Made by a program: the position numbers and the translations under genes
Notes under the pieces: model-generated
Told to the model about the DNA's origin: nothing
Seen by the model: the letters and a program-made list of their open reading frames with translations, nothing else
The model's database searches: none
Assembly (NCBI GenBank): GCA_003554915.1
Contig: PWHM01000121.1
Span: 1 to 11,339, forward strand
Direction of reading: 5' to 3'
DNA length: 11,339 nucleotides
DNA from: Candidatus Nealsoniibacteriota bacterium
GTDB lineage: Bacteria > Patescibacteriota > Minisyncoccia > Minisyncoccales > PWPS01
Shown: positions 1 through 6,339 of the stretch, piece after piece
Position numbering within the stretch: position 1 is the first letter of the stretch
Layout of the letters: every line of letters begins with the position of its first letter

Positions 1-443
1 CCGTTAACGGAAATTCCGGAAAACTTTTTAAGCTCCTTGATCTCCTTCTTTAAAGAATCCATCTTGGAGCTTGTTCCGTTAAGGCCGGTTTCCAATTTTT
101 GACACTTATCAACCACCTCATCAATCGTTTCCGAAAAGGCCAAATTTTCCAGCTCTTTCAAGGTATGCTTCTCTTTTTCCGGAAAGAAGCTGTCAATCAA
201 GGTCTTGAAAAAGGGCTCTTTTTCGGAAAAACGGGAAAGGAAACTTCTGGCAAATTTCATTTCGGCTAATTTCAGCTCAACCTCACTTTTTTTTTCGTCA
301 AGCTGAAGATCTTCATCCTTTTCCGATTTTTCCGTTTCAAAAGAAATCACCTCAGCATTGCCGTTAAGCTGCATTTCCTCCAAAATTTCTTGGTACTTCT
401 CCTTTAATGCGATAATTTCATATTTTTCCGCGGAAAGATTCAT
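1..443 (-). CDS. V/A-type ATP synthase subunit I, N-terminal part (cut by window edge)
   Basis: This reading frame starts with ATG at 443-441 and stays open to the left edge, giving about 147 residues without a stop. The visible part begins MNLSAEKYEIIALKEKYQEI and is rich in Glu and Lys. It holds two helical, coiled-coil-like stretches at about residues 40-70 and 100-142. This fits the cytoplasmic N-terminal half of subunit I (the a-subunit homologue), which contacts the peripheral stalks before its membrane domain; that domain would lie outside the window. The start overlaps the stop of the upstream stalk-subunit gene (ATGA), so the two are probably translationally coupled. The identification rests on this pairing, on gene order known from archaeal-type ATPase operons (H then I), and on general character, since no diagnostic motif is visible. 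It could instead be another coiled-coil protein. Confidence 0.6.
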   Translation of the reverse strand, partial: MNLSAEKYEIIALKEKYQEILEEMQLNGNAEVISFETEKSEKDEDLQLDEKKSEVELKLAEMKFARSFLSRFSEKEPFFKTLIDSFFPEKEKHTLKELENLAFSETIDEVVDKCQKLETGLNGTSSKMDSLKKEIKELKKFSGISVN

Positions 444-760
444 GACAATTTATCCAGCAAAGCTTTGCAGAAAGAATCGAGCCTCTTCTCGTAGCTTTCT
501 TTTATTTTCTCTGCCTTTTTTTCGTTTTCTTGTTCAAGTTTTTTCTGCTTTGTTTTAAAATCTTTTTCCACCTCTTTATTCAAACCACTCATTTTCTCGA
601 GATGTTTTTGCCGTACACCTTCCATCTTTTCGTCCCATTCCTCTTCTCTTTTCCTTCTTTCTTTCTTAAGCTCTTTTTTGAACTCTTCCAGCTCTTTTTC
701 AGCTTTTTCTTCCGCTGTTTTTATTCGGGTTAATGAGTTTGACATATCTTTGATTGCCAC
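440..760 (-). CDS. V/A-type ATPase peripheral stalk subunit G/H (coiled coil)
   Basis: This 106-residue protein is almost entirely charged alpha-helix, with heptad-like Lys/Glu/Leu spacing and no membrane segment. That is the look of the G/H subunit, which forms the peripheral stalk of archaeal-type (V/A) rotary ATPases together with subunit E; family members are usually about 100-110 residues. It is the first gene after a good promoter and overlaps the presumed subunit I gene by four bases. Two starts are possible: GTG at 760-758, or ATG at 745-743, five codons in, giving MSNSLTRIKTAEEKAEKE. The second looks more like typical family N-termini, and neither has a well-placed Shine-Dalgarno site. 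Low-complexity coiled coils are hard to assign by eye, so the function depends on the gene pair and could be wrong. Confidence 0.6.
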   Translation of the reverse strand: MAIKDMSNSLTRIKTAEEKAEKELEEFKKELKKERRKREEEWDEKMEGVRQKHLEKMSGLNKEVEKDFKTKQKKLEQENEKKAEKIKESYEKRLDSFCKALLDKLS

Positions 761-783
761 TAATTCTTATTAAAAACCTCTTA

Positions 784-812
784 ATCATAACACTTCATCC
801 GTAATAAATCAA
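784..812 (-). promoter_or_regulatory. Sigma70-type promoter of the ATPase operon
   Basis: On the minus strand, TTGATT (812-807) and TATGAT (789-784) are separated by 17 bp, with an extended -10 TG at 792-791. Transcription would start near 777, giving a very short leader of about 17 nt to GTG 760 or 32 nt to ATG 745. The -35 element lies just past the RNase R stop codon, and I see no terminator between the two genes. Confidence 0.6.
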
Positions 813-815
813 ATT

Positions 816-2687
816 TTAAACCAAATTGAAATCAATGAGTTTGTCCTTTAAATTAACGTCTTCAACCTTAACTTGAATTTCATCACCCAGAGAGAATTTT
901 TTATTCGTATTCTTTCCGATCAGTCGATAATTTTCTTTATCCAAAACGTAATAGTCGTCATCCAGGCTTCTGAGGGCTATCATCCCCTCGGCAAAAGAAT
1001 CCAGGTCCCTGACGTAAATTCCCCATTGAGTTATGCCCGAGATTATAGCTTTTCGCTTTTGTCCGACTTTGTCCATCATGTATTGACATTTTTTGTACGC
1101 GATCGATTCTCTCTCCGCATCGAGTGCTCGGAGTTCACTTTCGGAAACGATTCGGCAAATCTTTTCGTAATGATCTGCGGGTTCGGTGTTTCTTCCTTTC
1201 AGCTTTTTCTTCACTAATCTGTGAACCGTCAGATCGGCATATCTTCTTATCGGAGAAGTAAAGTGGGTGTATTTTTCCAAAGCGAGACCGAAGTGGCCCA
1301 CGTTTTTTGTACTATAAAAAGCTTTCGTCATCGATCTTAAAACGATATTACCTACCAGAAATTCAGCCGGTTTACCTTCCACTTCATCTATTATCTCGTT
1401 TATTTTTTCGGAAGTTACCTTGTCCCCGATCTTGACGTCATAACCTATTCCGGACAGAAAGCCCTTCAGCTCTTGAATGGTTTTCTTTTCCGGCTCCTCG
1501 TGAACTCTGAAAACGAAAGGTTTGCCATCAAAAGTTTCGGCTACGGCTTTGTTGGCTAAAAGCATGAATTCTTCGATCAGCTCGTGAGTATCGAGAAATT
1601 CCTTTTTATTTATATCAACCGGTTTTCCATCGTCGTCCAAATTAAAGACCACCTCATCGGTGTTGAACTTTAAAGCGCCTTTTTCAATTCTTTCACTGCG
1701 AAAAGTTTTAGCCAAATCGTTAAGAGTGGAGAGCGCCTCGTTTCCTTCATTTATTTCTTTCATCGCTTGTTTGTAGGTGTATCTCTTGTCCGACTTGGTA
1801 ACGGTTTCTCCAACCCATTTATCTTTTATATTCCCTTTTTTATCCATCTTCAAAATCACCGAAAAAGTCATTTTTTCTTCACCGGGATTCAAGCTGCAAA
1901 GATCATTGGATAAAACTTCGGGAAGCATGGGAATGGTCTTGTTGACCATATAGATGGAAAATCCTCTCTTTTTAGCTTCCTCGTCTATGGGAGTTCCTTT
2001 TTTTACGTAGAAACTGACATCGGCAATATGAATACCAATTTCGAAAAGATTGTCGGAAAGCTTCTTAAAAGACAAGGCGTCATCGAAATCCTCGGCCGTT
2101 TTCGGATCTATGGTGAAAGTCTTCGTGGATCGCATGTCTCTTCTGTCTTTGATTGCCGCCTTTTTCATTCCCGAAGCCTTCTTTTTCAGTTTCCGGGTTT
2201 GATTTTCAATCTCCTCATCGAACTCAATTTCCATTCCGCTTTCTAAGACTATCGCTTCCCTTTCCACCTTTTCGGAGCCCCTCTTGCCCAAAACTTTGAC
2301 TATTTTTCCTTCCGGAGATTTTTCCGCCCTGTCCCAGCTTACCATTTCGACAAAGGCTTTGTGCCCGTCTTTCACCTCCTCACCGATTTGAGGAATGAAT
2401 ATGTCGACATACATCTTTCTGTCATCGGGAACCAAGAAGGCGTAATCTCCCTTTTTGTCTATGGTTCCGACGAACCGGGTCTTCTTTCTGTTTAAAACCT
2501 CCAAAACCTCTCCGGTTTTCTGCTTATTATTTTTTTGAGGGAAAAGAGTAATCTTCACCTCATCTCCGTCCAAAGCGGTGTTTAAAAATTTTGATTCTAT
2601 CTTTACGTCCTCATCCAAATTCTCATTGAAAAAGTATCCGGTTCCGGAATTGGTTATATTGATTTTTCCTTTTATTTTTTGAGTCAC
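816..2687 (-). CDS. rnr: Ribonuclease R (RNB-family 3'-5' exoribonuclease)
   Basis: This 623-residue enzyme degrades RNA processively from the 3' end, including structured RNA. Residues 1 to about 135 form two cold-shock-like OB domains. The RNB catalytic domain runs from about 185 to 510. Its metal-binding motif, DPKTAEDFDDALS, supplies Asp194, Asp200, Asp202 and Asp203, with the same spacing as the catalytic aspartates of E. coli RNase II (201, 207, 209, 210). A second signature, HFTSPIRRYADL, lies at about 475-486, and a C-terminal S1 domain covers about 543-623. It is shorter than E. coli RNase R (about 800 residues) because it lacks the N-terminal helix-turn-helix and the basic C-terminal tail. 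The start is GTG at 2687-2685, overlapping the patatin stop (GTGA), so translation is probably coupled. Confidence 0.95.
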   Translation of the reverse strand: MTQKIKGKINITNSGTGYFFNENLDEDVKIESKFLNTALDGDEVKITLFPQKNNKQKTGEVLEVLNRKKTRFVGTIDKKGDYAFLVPDDRKMYVDIFIPQIGEEVKDGHKAFVEMVSWDRAEKSPEGKIVKVLGKRGSEKVEREAIVLESGMEIEFDEEIENQTRKLKKKASGMKKAAIKDRRDMRSTKTFTIDPKTAEDFDDALSFKKLSDNLFEIGIHIADVSFYVKKGTPIDEEAKKRGFSIYMVNKTIPMLPEVLSNDLCSLNPGEEKMTFSVILKMDKKGNIKDKWVGETVTKSDKRYTYKQAMKEINEGNEALSTLNDLAKTFRSERIEKGALKFNTDEVVFNLDDDGKPVDINKKEFLDTHELIEEFMLLANKAVAETFDGKPFVFRVHEEPEKKTIQELKGFLSGIGYDVKIGDKVTSEKINEIIDEVEGKPAEFLVGNIVLRSMTKAFYSTKNVGHFGLALEKYTHFTSPIRRYADLTVHRLVKKKLKGRNTEPADHYEKICRIVSESELRALDAERESIAYKKCQYMMDKVGQKRKAIISGITQWGIYVRDLDSFAEGMIALRSLDDDYYVLDKENYRLIGKNTNKKFSLGDEIQVKVEDVNLKDKLIDFNLV

Positions 2688-3469
2688 TTTTTAATATCTT
2701 TTATTACTTCTTTAGCTTTTTCGTACCCTTTCTTTATTATCTCCTTGCCCTCGTCTTTTTTAACCAGGGTCTCGAAACCCAAAAGTTTAGTCGGGTCCAA
2801 GTTCGGAGAGATTTTAATATCGGCTCCCTCCATGGACATACGGGTCATATGATACTGAAGAGTGGTTATCGCTTTTCTTCCTATGCCGTAAGAATTCATC
2901 TCTTCATAGGGAGGCGTCTTTTCCAACGTCTCATTCAAATTCACCCCTATTACCCTGGTAGCGCCCATTTTTCTGGCCGCTTCTGTGGGAACTTGGCTGG
3001 AAAGCCCTCCGTCCCATAGAGTTTTTCCGTTCAATTTAAGGGGCTCTATAAAAAGAGGGAAAGCTATACTGGCTTGAACCGCTTCTATTGCCGATCCCTT
3101 TCTAATTAACACGGATTCCGAGCTGTGAAAATCGGTAGCGATGACACCGACCGGCAGATCTAAATCTTCCAATTTCACGTCCCCGATGAACTCTCTTAAA
3201 AACTCTTGAACCTTTTTAGCCGAAATCATGCCCGATTTGGAGGGTCTGACCATACCGGCCACTTCCCGCCAATAGGATTCAAGTAAAACTTCTTCCACTT
3301 TTCCAACCGATTCGTAATGAGAGTACAAAACTCCTATCAAAGCACCTATAGACGATCCGGTGATCAGATCGATTTTCAAATTTTCTTCTTTTAGGGCTTT
3401 CAAAACCCCGATGTGAGCATAACCTCTGGCTCCTCCGGAGCCCAAAGCCAATCCGGTCTCATTTTCCAT
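2684..3469 (-). CDS. Patatin-like phospholipase (RssA/NTE type)
   Basis: This 261-residue protein is a probable lipid acyl hydrolase with a Ser-Asp dyad. The oxyanion-hole loop GSGGARGYAHIG is at residues 10-21. The nucleophile elbow GSSIG is at 38-42, with Ser40 the likely catalytic serine. The DGG motif is at 153-155, with Asp153 as its partner. Length and layout match the bacterial RssA-like/NTE-like single-domain family, with no signal peptide or membrane segment. The gene starts 16 nt beyond the csp terminator and overlaps the RNase R start by four bases. I see no convincing promoter of its own in the short gap, so it may rely on read-through from csp. Substrate is unknown; membrane phospholipid or lysophospholipid turnover is the usual guess. 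Confidence 0.92.
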   Translation of the reverse strand: MENETGLALGSGGARGYAHIGVLKALKEENLKIDLITGSSIGALIGVLYSHYESVGKVEEVLLESYWREVAGMVRPSKSGMISAKKVQEFLREFIGDVKLEDLDLPVGVIATDFHSSESVLIRKGSAIEAVQASIAFPLFIEPLKLNGKTLWDGGLSSQVPTEAARKMGATRVIGVNLNETLEKTPPYEEMNSYGIGRKAITTLQYHMTRMSMEGADIKISPNLDPTKLLGFETLVKKDEGKEIIKKGYEKAKEVIKDIKK

Positions 3470-3484
3470 ATTTTTTACTTTTTA

Positions 3485-3515
3485 TCAAAAGAAAACCCCC
3501 TAAAACGGGGACTTT
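3485..3515 (-). terminator. Rho-independent terminator after csp
   Basis: On the minus strand a CCCC/GGGG core (3507-3510 with 3497-3500) has a GTTTTA loop and is extended by wobble and A-U pairs. A T-rich tail follows (TTTTCTTTT). It lies between the csp stop and the patatin start, so it ends the csp transcript or works as a leaky attenuator in front of patatin and rnr. Confidence 0.8.
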
Positions 3516-3529
3516 CTTTTTGCAAAGAG

Positions 3530-3727
3530 TTATGCGCGTGTTACGTCAACCGCTTTCGGTCCTTTTTGAGATTCAACAATCTCAAATTCAACCTCATCGC
3601 CGACTTCCAAGTCGTCGAATTCTACTCCGGAAAGATCGTTAGAATGAAAGAAGATGTCGTCATCTTCATCCTCTTTACCGATAAATCCAAAGCCTCTTTG
3701 TGTAAGAGTCTTAATGGTACCTTTCAT
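3530..3727 (-). CDS. csp: Cold-shock domain protein (CspA family)
   Basis: This 65-residue single cold-shock domain binds single-stranded RNA or DNA and acts as an RNA chaperone. RNP1 is RGFGFI at residues 11-16 and RNP2 is DIFFH at 24-28. The usual leading K of RNP1 (KGFGFI) is replaced by R. Around RNP2 there is an unusually acidic loop, KEDEDDD at 18-24. The C-terminus, EIVESQKGPKAVDVTRA, is typical of the family. The start is ATG at 3727-3725, without a clear Shine-Dalgarno site. The gene has a consensus promoter, a structured leader of about 65 nt and a terminator, so it is probably made as a short mRNA. The leader suggests control at the RNA level, as known for E. coli cspA. Confidence 0.96.
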   Translation of the reverse strand: MKGTIKTLTQRGFGFIGKEDEDDDIFFHSNDLSGVEFDDLEVGDEVEFEIVESQKGPKAVDVTRA

Positions 3728-3793
3728 GAATTGTAAATTAGCTTCTTTTATAAGAAGTTCGAATACGACTCGACTAACTTCTTCCGAACTTCT
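3728..3793 (-). promoter_or_regulatory. Structured 5' leader of csp with competing hairpins
   Basis: In the transcript, the segment CGAACTTCTT (plus-strand 3761-3752) can pair with three partners: AGAAGTTCG (3793-3785, 9 bp), AAGAAGTT (3783-3776, 8 bp), or downstream AAGAAG (3747-3742, 6 bp with loop ATAA). These pairings exclude one another, and the last reaches to within 15 nt of the start codon. A regulatory or temperature-sensing role is inferred from this and from known csp leaders. Confidence 0.5.
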
Positions 3794-3799
3794 AAAGGA

Positions 3800-3828
3800 A
3801 TAATACTACACTCATTCTCGTTTGTCAA
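3800..3828 (-). promoter_or_regulatory. Consensus sigma70 promoter of csp
   Basis: On the minus strand, TTGACA (3828-3823), a 17 bp spacer and TATTAT (3805-3800) are almost perfect. The likely start site is near 3793, at the first base of the leader hairpin. It is the strongest promoter in the window and, unlike most others here, has no extended -10 TG. Confidence 0.85.
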
Positions 3829-3831
3829 AGT

Positions 3832-4479
3832 TTAAAGACCGGCCAGCATAGCCGAAATGATTCCGACCATGAAAATTCCGTCAAAAACCCCGGCTCCCCC
3901 TATGGACATAACCCCTCTGGAATGACGAAGAACTTTCGGGAGATGCAGAAGGTCGCCTCCGATTATAACTCCCAGGACTCCGGAGACGAAAGCGACCGCT
4001 TCCGGGTTCTCGGGAGCTAAAAGTAAGGAAATCAAAACGGCGGTCAAGACGGGAAAAATAACCGGCATCGCTATTCCCAAACCGGGTATGAACTTGGATA
4101 TTTTGTAAGAAACCAGGGTAACGACCAAAGTGGATATCAAAGCGGCCGGAAGGGGAACCTGAAAAACGAGATAAGCAACTATGAAAAGCGGAATTACGGC
4201 TCCTCCCAAATTGATTGAAATCCGCCCGTTGGTGGCCCTTTTTCGTTTCAAGGCGCCGAAAAATCTTCTATCTTCAATCTTGACCACTTTCTTTTTTCCC
4301 AAGGGAATATTGATAAAAGACCCGAAAAGCATAAGCAGAACCACCAAAAGCCCCAGTCCGGGAGACATGCCCAGCTGCACCAAACCGGCGGTGAAGAGAT
4401 TGAAAATCAAAAATACCACCAGAAATGGTAGTAAAAGTAATCCGATTACTATGAAAAAGAGTAAGTAAAATGAACTCAT
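3832..4479 (-). CDS. DUF1614 family integral membrane protein
   Basis: This 215-residue protein has about six or seven hydrophobic segments, roughly at 5-33, 40-58, 93-107, 109-128, 135-154, 160-180 and 200-215. A basic cytoplasmic-looking loop lies at about 62-82 (GKKKVV, RRFFGALKRKR). Near the C-terminus the stretches IIGGDLLHL and SIGGAGVFDGIF are the kind of conserved Gly-Gly-Asp and Gly-Ala-Gly-x-Phe-Asp-Gly motifs I associate with DUF1614, a family of unknown function found in archaea and various bacteria. The gene starts 4 nt after the PspC gene ends, so it closes the operon. The csp promoter begins immediately downstream and no terminator is visible between. The molecular function is unknown. 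Confidence 0.8.
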   Translation of the reverse strand: MSSFYLLFFIVIGLLLLPFLVVFLIFNLFTAGLVQLGMSPGLGLLVVLLMLFGSFINIPLGKKKVVKIEDRRFFGALKRKRATNGRISINLGGAVIPLFIVAYLVFQVPLPAALISTLVVTLVSYKISKFIPGLGIAMPVIFPVLTAVLISLLLAPENPEAVAFVSGVLGVIIGGDLLHLPKVLRHSRGVMSIGGAGVFDGIFMVGIISAMLAGL

Positions 4480-4483
4480 GTCT

Positions 4484-4696
4484 TTATTTCTTTTCCGGTT
4501 TTGCGGGAATTATTAAAACGGCTATCAGATAAGCTATGAGCCCCAAAAGGCCCAAACCGGCAAAAAGAGATAACAAAACCCAAATTAACCTAATAATTAC
4601 CGGGTCGATATCCGTATGCTCTCCTATTCCGCCGCAAACTCCCGCGAATATCTTGTTTTCGTCACTTCTGTATAGTTTTTTATTCATAATACTCAA
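4484..4696 (-). CDS. PspC-domain small membrane protein
   Basis: This 70-residue protein is a stand-alone PspC domain. The N-terminal stretch LYRSDENKIFAGVCGGIGEH is the family hallmark. It is followed by DIDPVIIRLIWVLL and a long hydrophobic segment (about 35-65) ending in IIPAKPEKK. In Proteobacteria PspC takes part in the phage-shock response to membrane stress; stand-alone copies elsewhere are mostly uncharacterised. Two starts are possible: TTG at 4696-4694, overlapping the upstream stop as TTGA, or ATG at 4687-4685, giving a 67-residue protein beginning MNKKLYRS. I favour the ATG slightly because family N-termini usually begin there. The gene sits 4 nt before the DUF1614 gene, so co-expression is likely. 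Confidence 0.92.
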   Translation of the reverse strand: MSIMNKKLYRSDENKIFAGVCGGIGEHTDIDPVIIRLIWVLLSLFAGLGLLGLIAYLIAVLIIPAKPEKK

Positions 4697-5196
4697 ATTT
4701 TACGTGAATCATAAGCCCAGTGAAGCAGGGCTTGACGTTGTTTGGGTCTGCAAGACAAATCTTCTTCCTTGCAATTTTTTTGGAGAGCTCCGACGTGTCT
4801 TTTCATTCCCCGCCACCTTTTTATCTGCCTATCGTCTTCCTCGGCAATTCTGCGACCCAAAAAGTACCTACAATACCATTGAAACCACCCTCTGGGATCC
4901 CGATCATCAATCCAGCCCTTCTTTCTCCAGTAATCGAGTGATTTACTGGCTGAGACTCCGAAAAAGTTTAAGTTTGAATCGGCTTCTTCCGGGGAAAGCT
5001 TGGCGTTTTCAAACCATTCTTTTGGAAATTCGTCTTTGCAATCGGTCATATACTTTCCGCCGAAAACGCCGAGTTTTAACATCTCCGCAGGAGTCAAATC
5101 GGGATTGAAATCGGATTGAAAATTCTTTCCCGTCGGTTCGGAAAGCCGATAAACGTATCCGGACTGCATTTTGTCATCAACCTCAATCTTTTTCAT
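4693..5196 (-). CDS. Conserved hypothetical protein, 'WYCRYF' family
   Basis: This 167-residue soluble protein has no signal peptide or membrane segment. Conserved-looking blocks are LGVFGGKYMTDCKDEFPKEW (residues 42-61), DPRGWFQWYCRYFLGRR (100-116), EDDRQIKRWRGMKRHV (120-135), and a C-terminal part with Cys142 and Cys149 and CRPKQRQALLHWAYDSRKI (149-167). I recall close relatives of these blocks in many Patescibacteria, some Alphaproteobacteria, and fungi or plants, always without an assigned function; that distribution is from memory. High Trp, Tyr, Arg and Asp content suggests a compact, possibly nucleic-acid or nucleotide-related fold, but nothing proves it. The gene overlaps its neighbours on both sides (ATGA with DUF192, TTGA with PspC), so it is firmly part of the operon. 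Confidence 0.85.
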   Translation of the reverse strand: MKKIEVDDKMQSGYVYRLSEPTGKNFQSDFNPDLTPAEMLKLGVFGGKYMTDCKDEFPKEWFENAKLSPEEADSNLNFFGVSASKSLDYWRKKGWIDDRDPRGWFQWYCRYFLGRRIAEEDDRQIKRWRGMKRHVGALQKNCKEEDLSCRPKQRQALLHWAYDSRKI

Positions 5197-5642
5197 AAAT
5201 CAAAGTCCAGTCTATCTCCCTTCTGCAAATCCCGGCTTTCGACGTATCCCGCCTTCACTTCCAGCACGTATTTAGCCGGTTTTTCCGGACGAAAAACATC
5301 GGGGTAAGTCTCCGGCGACACGTTTGTCGCAATATCGACAATCAGTTTGTTTTCGTCAATCCAGATTATGTCTATGGAAAAATCCATATCTCTCATCCAA
5401 ATTCCGTGAAAATCGGACTTTTCGAATACGAAAAGCATACCTTCGCCACTCTCAAGTGTTCGCCTTTGGGAGAGGCCCGTTCGCTTTTCTTCCGGTTCGG
5501 TAACCACTTGCGCTTTTAACAGCTCACCGTCTATCTCTATGATCTTTTCGTAATCAATAAGATAGCGGCTCCTATAAAGGCCGGATAGAGCCACCAAGGC
5601 GACACAAATGATTGCGACGGTTGCGATTCTTTTTTTTATCAT
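5193..5642 (-). CDS. DUF192 family protein, membrane-anchored
   Basis: This 149-residue protein has an N-terminal membrane or signal segment at about 5-22 (after MIKKR), followed by a DUF192 domain at about 40-149. Matching family features are RTGLSQRRTL, EGMLFVF (67-73), IWMRDMDFSIDIIWID (81-96) and the closing LEVKAGY with KGDRLDF. DUF192 proteins are small extracytoplasmic beta-barrel-like proteins, widespread in bacteria and archaea, with no established activity. The start is ATG at 5642-5640, 9 nt after the phosphatidyltransferase stop, and the stop overlaps the next gene. There is no lipobox cysteine, so it is probably anchored by its helix or cleaved by ordinary signal peptidase. Confidence 0.9.
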   Translation of the reverse strand: MIKKRIATVAIICVALVALSGLYRSRYLIDYEKIIEIDGELLKAQVVTEPEEKRTGLSQRRTLESGEGMLFVFEKSDFHGIWMRDMDFSIDIIWIDENKLIVDIATNVSPETYPDVFRPEKPAKYVLEVKAGYVESRDLQKGDRLDFDL

Positions 5643-5651
5643 TTTAATAAG

Positions 5652-6263
5652 TTATAAAACTCTATATAAAAATATATTGATAATACTCAAGACTATCGCA
5701 AAATATAACAGAACTCCCGAAACCCACAAAGCTTCCGAATGAGCTACTATAGTATAAATCAAAAGTAAAATTATTGCCACGGACTGACAAATCATTTTTA
5801 ACTTCCCGGGGATTCTTGCTCCGAAATCCTTTTCTTTTTTATCATACAAATGAATCGCGGAAATTACGGTAATGAATTCCAAAATTAAAATTATGAGAAT
5901 TATCCTAAGGCTCAAATACCTGGTTATCAATACGGCGCCCGAGGTTCCGATGAGCAGCTTGTCGGCCAAAGGATCGTGGAGCTTACCCCACTCGGTTATC
6001 CGGTTTCTGGTCCTGGCCATCGCCCCGTCCAAAGCATCACTGAAGGCGGAAATACAAAAAAAGACCAAACCAGAGAGATAGTTTTGGGTCAGCAAAAGAT
6101 AAAACACGACGGGTATCGTGAAATATCTGAACTTGGTCAAATGATTGGGAGTAATAAAATCAGGAAAAATCCATAAAAAGAACTTATCCAAAACTCTGTC
6201 CGAAAAGTTCGGCTGATTAAACTTTGTGTTTCCGTAGCTTAATAGTTGGTTCCTGAAAGACAC
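5652..6263 (-). CDS. CDP-alcohol phosphatidyltransferase (PgsA-like)
   Basis: This 203-residue integral membrane enzyme would transfer a phosphatidyl group from a CDP-linked lipid to an alcohol head group, such as glycerol-3-phosphate or inositol phosphate. The complete family motif D-x2-D-G-x2-A-R-x8-G-x3-D-x3-D is present: Asp76, Asp79-Gly80, Ala83-Arg84, Gly93, Asp97 and Asp101, so the metal-binding site is intact. About five or six hydrophobic segments surround it. The preceding FPDFITPNHLTKFRYF is also typical of the family. The start is GTG at 6263-6261; an in-frame stop at 6278-6276 limits extension upstream. It probably opens the operon, which continues with DUF192, WYCRYF, PspC and DUF1614 genes. 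Which lipid is made cannot be told from sequence; PgsA-type is the usual annotation. Confidence 0.92.
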   Translation of the reverse strand: MSFRNQLLSYGNTKFNQPNFSDRVLDKFFLWIFPDFITPNHLTKFRYFTIPVVFYLLLTQNYLSGLVFFCISAFSDALDGAMARTRNRITEWGKLHDPLADKLLIGTSGAVLITRYLSLRIILIILILEFITVISAIHLYDKKEKDFGARIPGKLKMICQSVAIILLLIYTIVAHSEALWVSGVLLYFAIVLSIINIFLYRVL

Positions 6264-6282
6264 ACACGGAGGATTTTAATAA

Positions 6283-6311
6283 ATAATCCGGAGCAGGCGG
6301 AAAAAGATCAA
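6283..6311 (-). promoter_or_regulatory. Possible promoter before the phosphatidyltransferase gene
   Basis: On the minus strand, TTGATC (6311-6306), a 17 bp spacer and GATTAT (6288-6283) match four of six bases each. The start site would be near 6276, leaving a leader of only about 13 nt before GTG 6263. Read-through from upstream is an alternative. Confidence 0.4.
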
Positions 6312-6339
6312 AAATTTCCGTTTTGCCGTATTTCCGGCT

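Noticed and set aside
4536..5108. A 190-codon open frame on the plus strand
   Set aside because: It lies antisense to the PspC and WYCRYF genes, both of which have clear family motifs; composition is that of a shadow frame and no start signal is present.
6325..6338. Hairpin GCCG-GAAATA-CGGC after the acidic protein gene
   Set aside because: Only 4 bp, and followed by A rather than T residues on the transcript; it is not a terminator.
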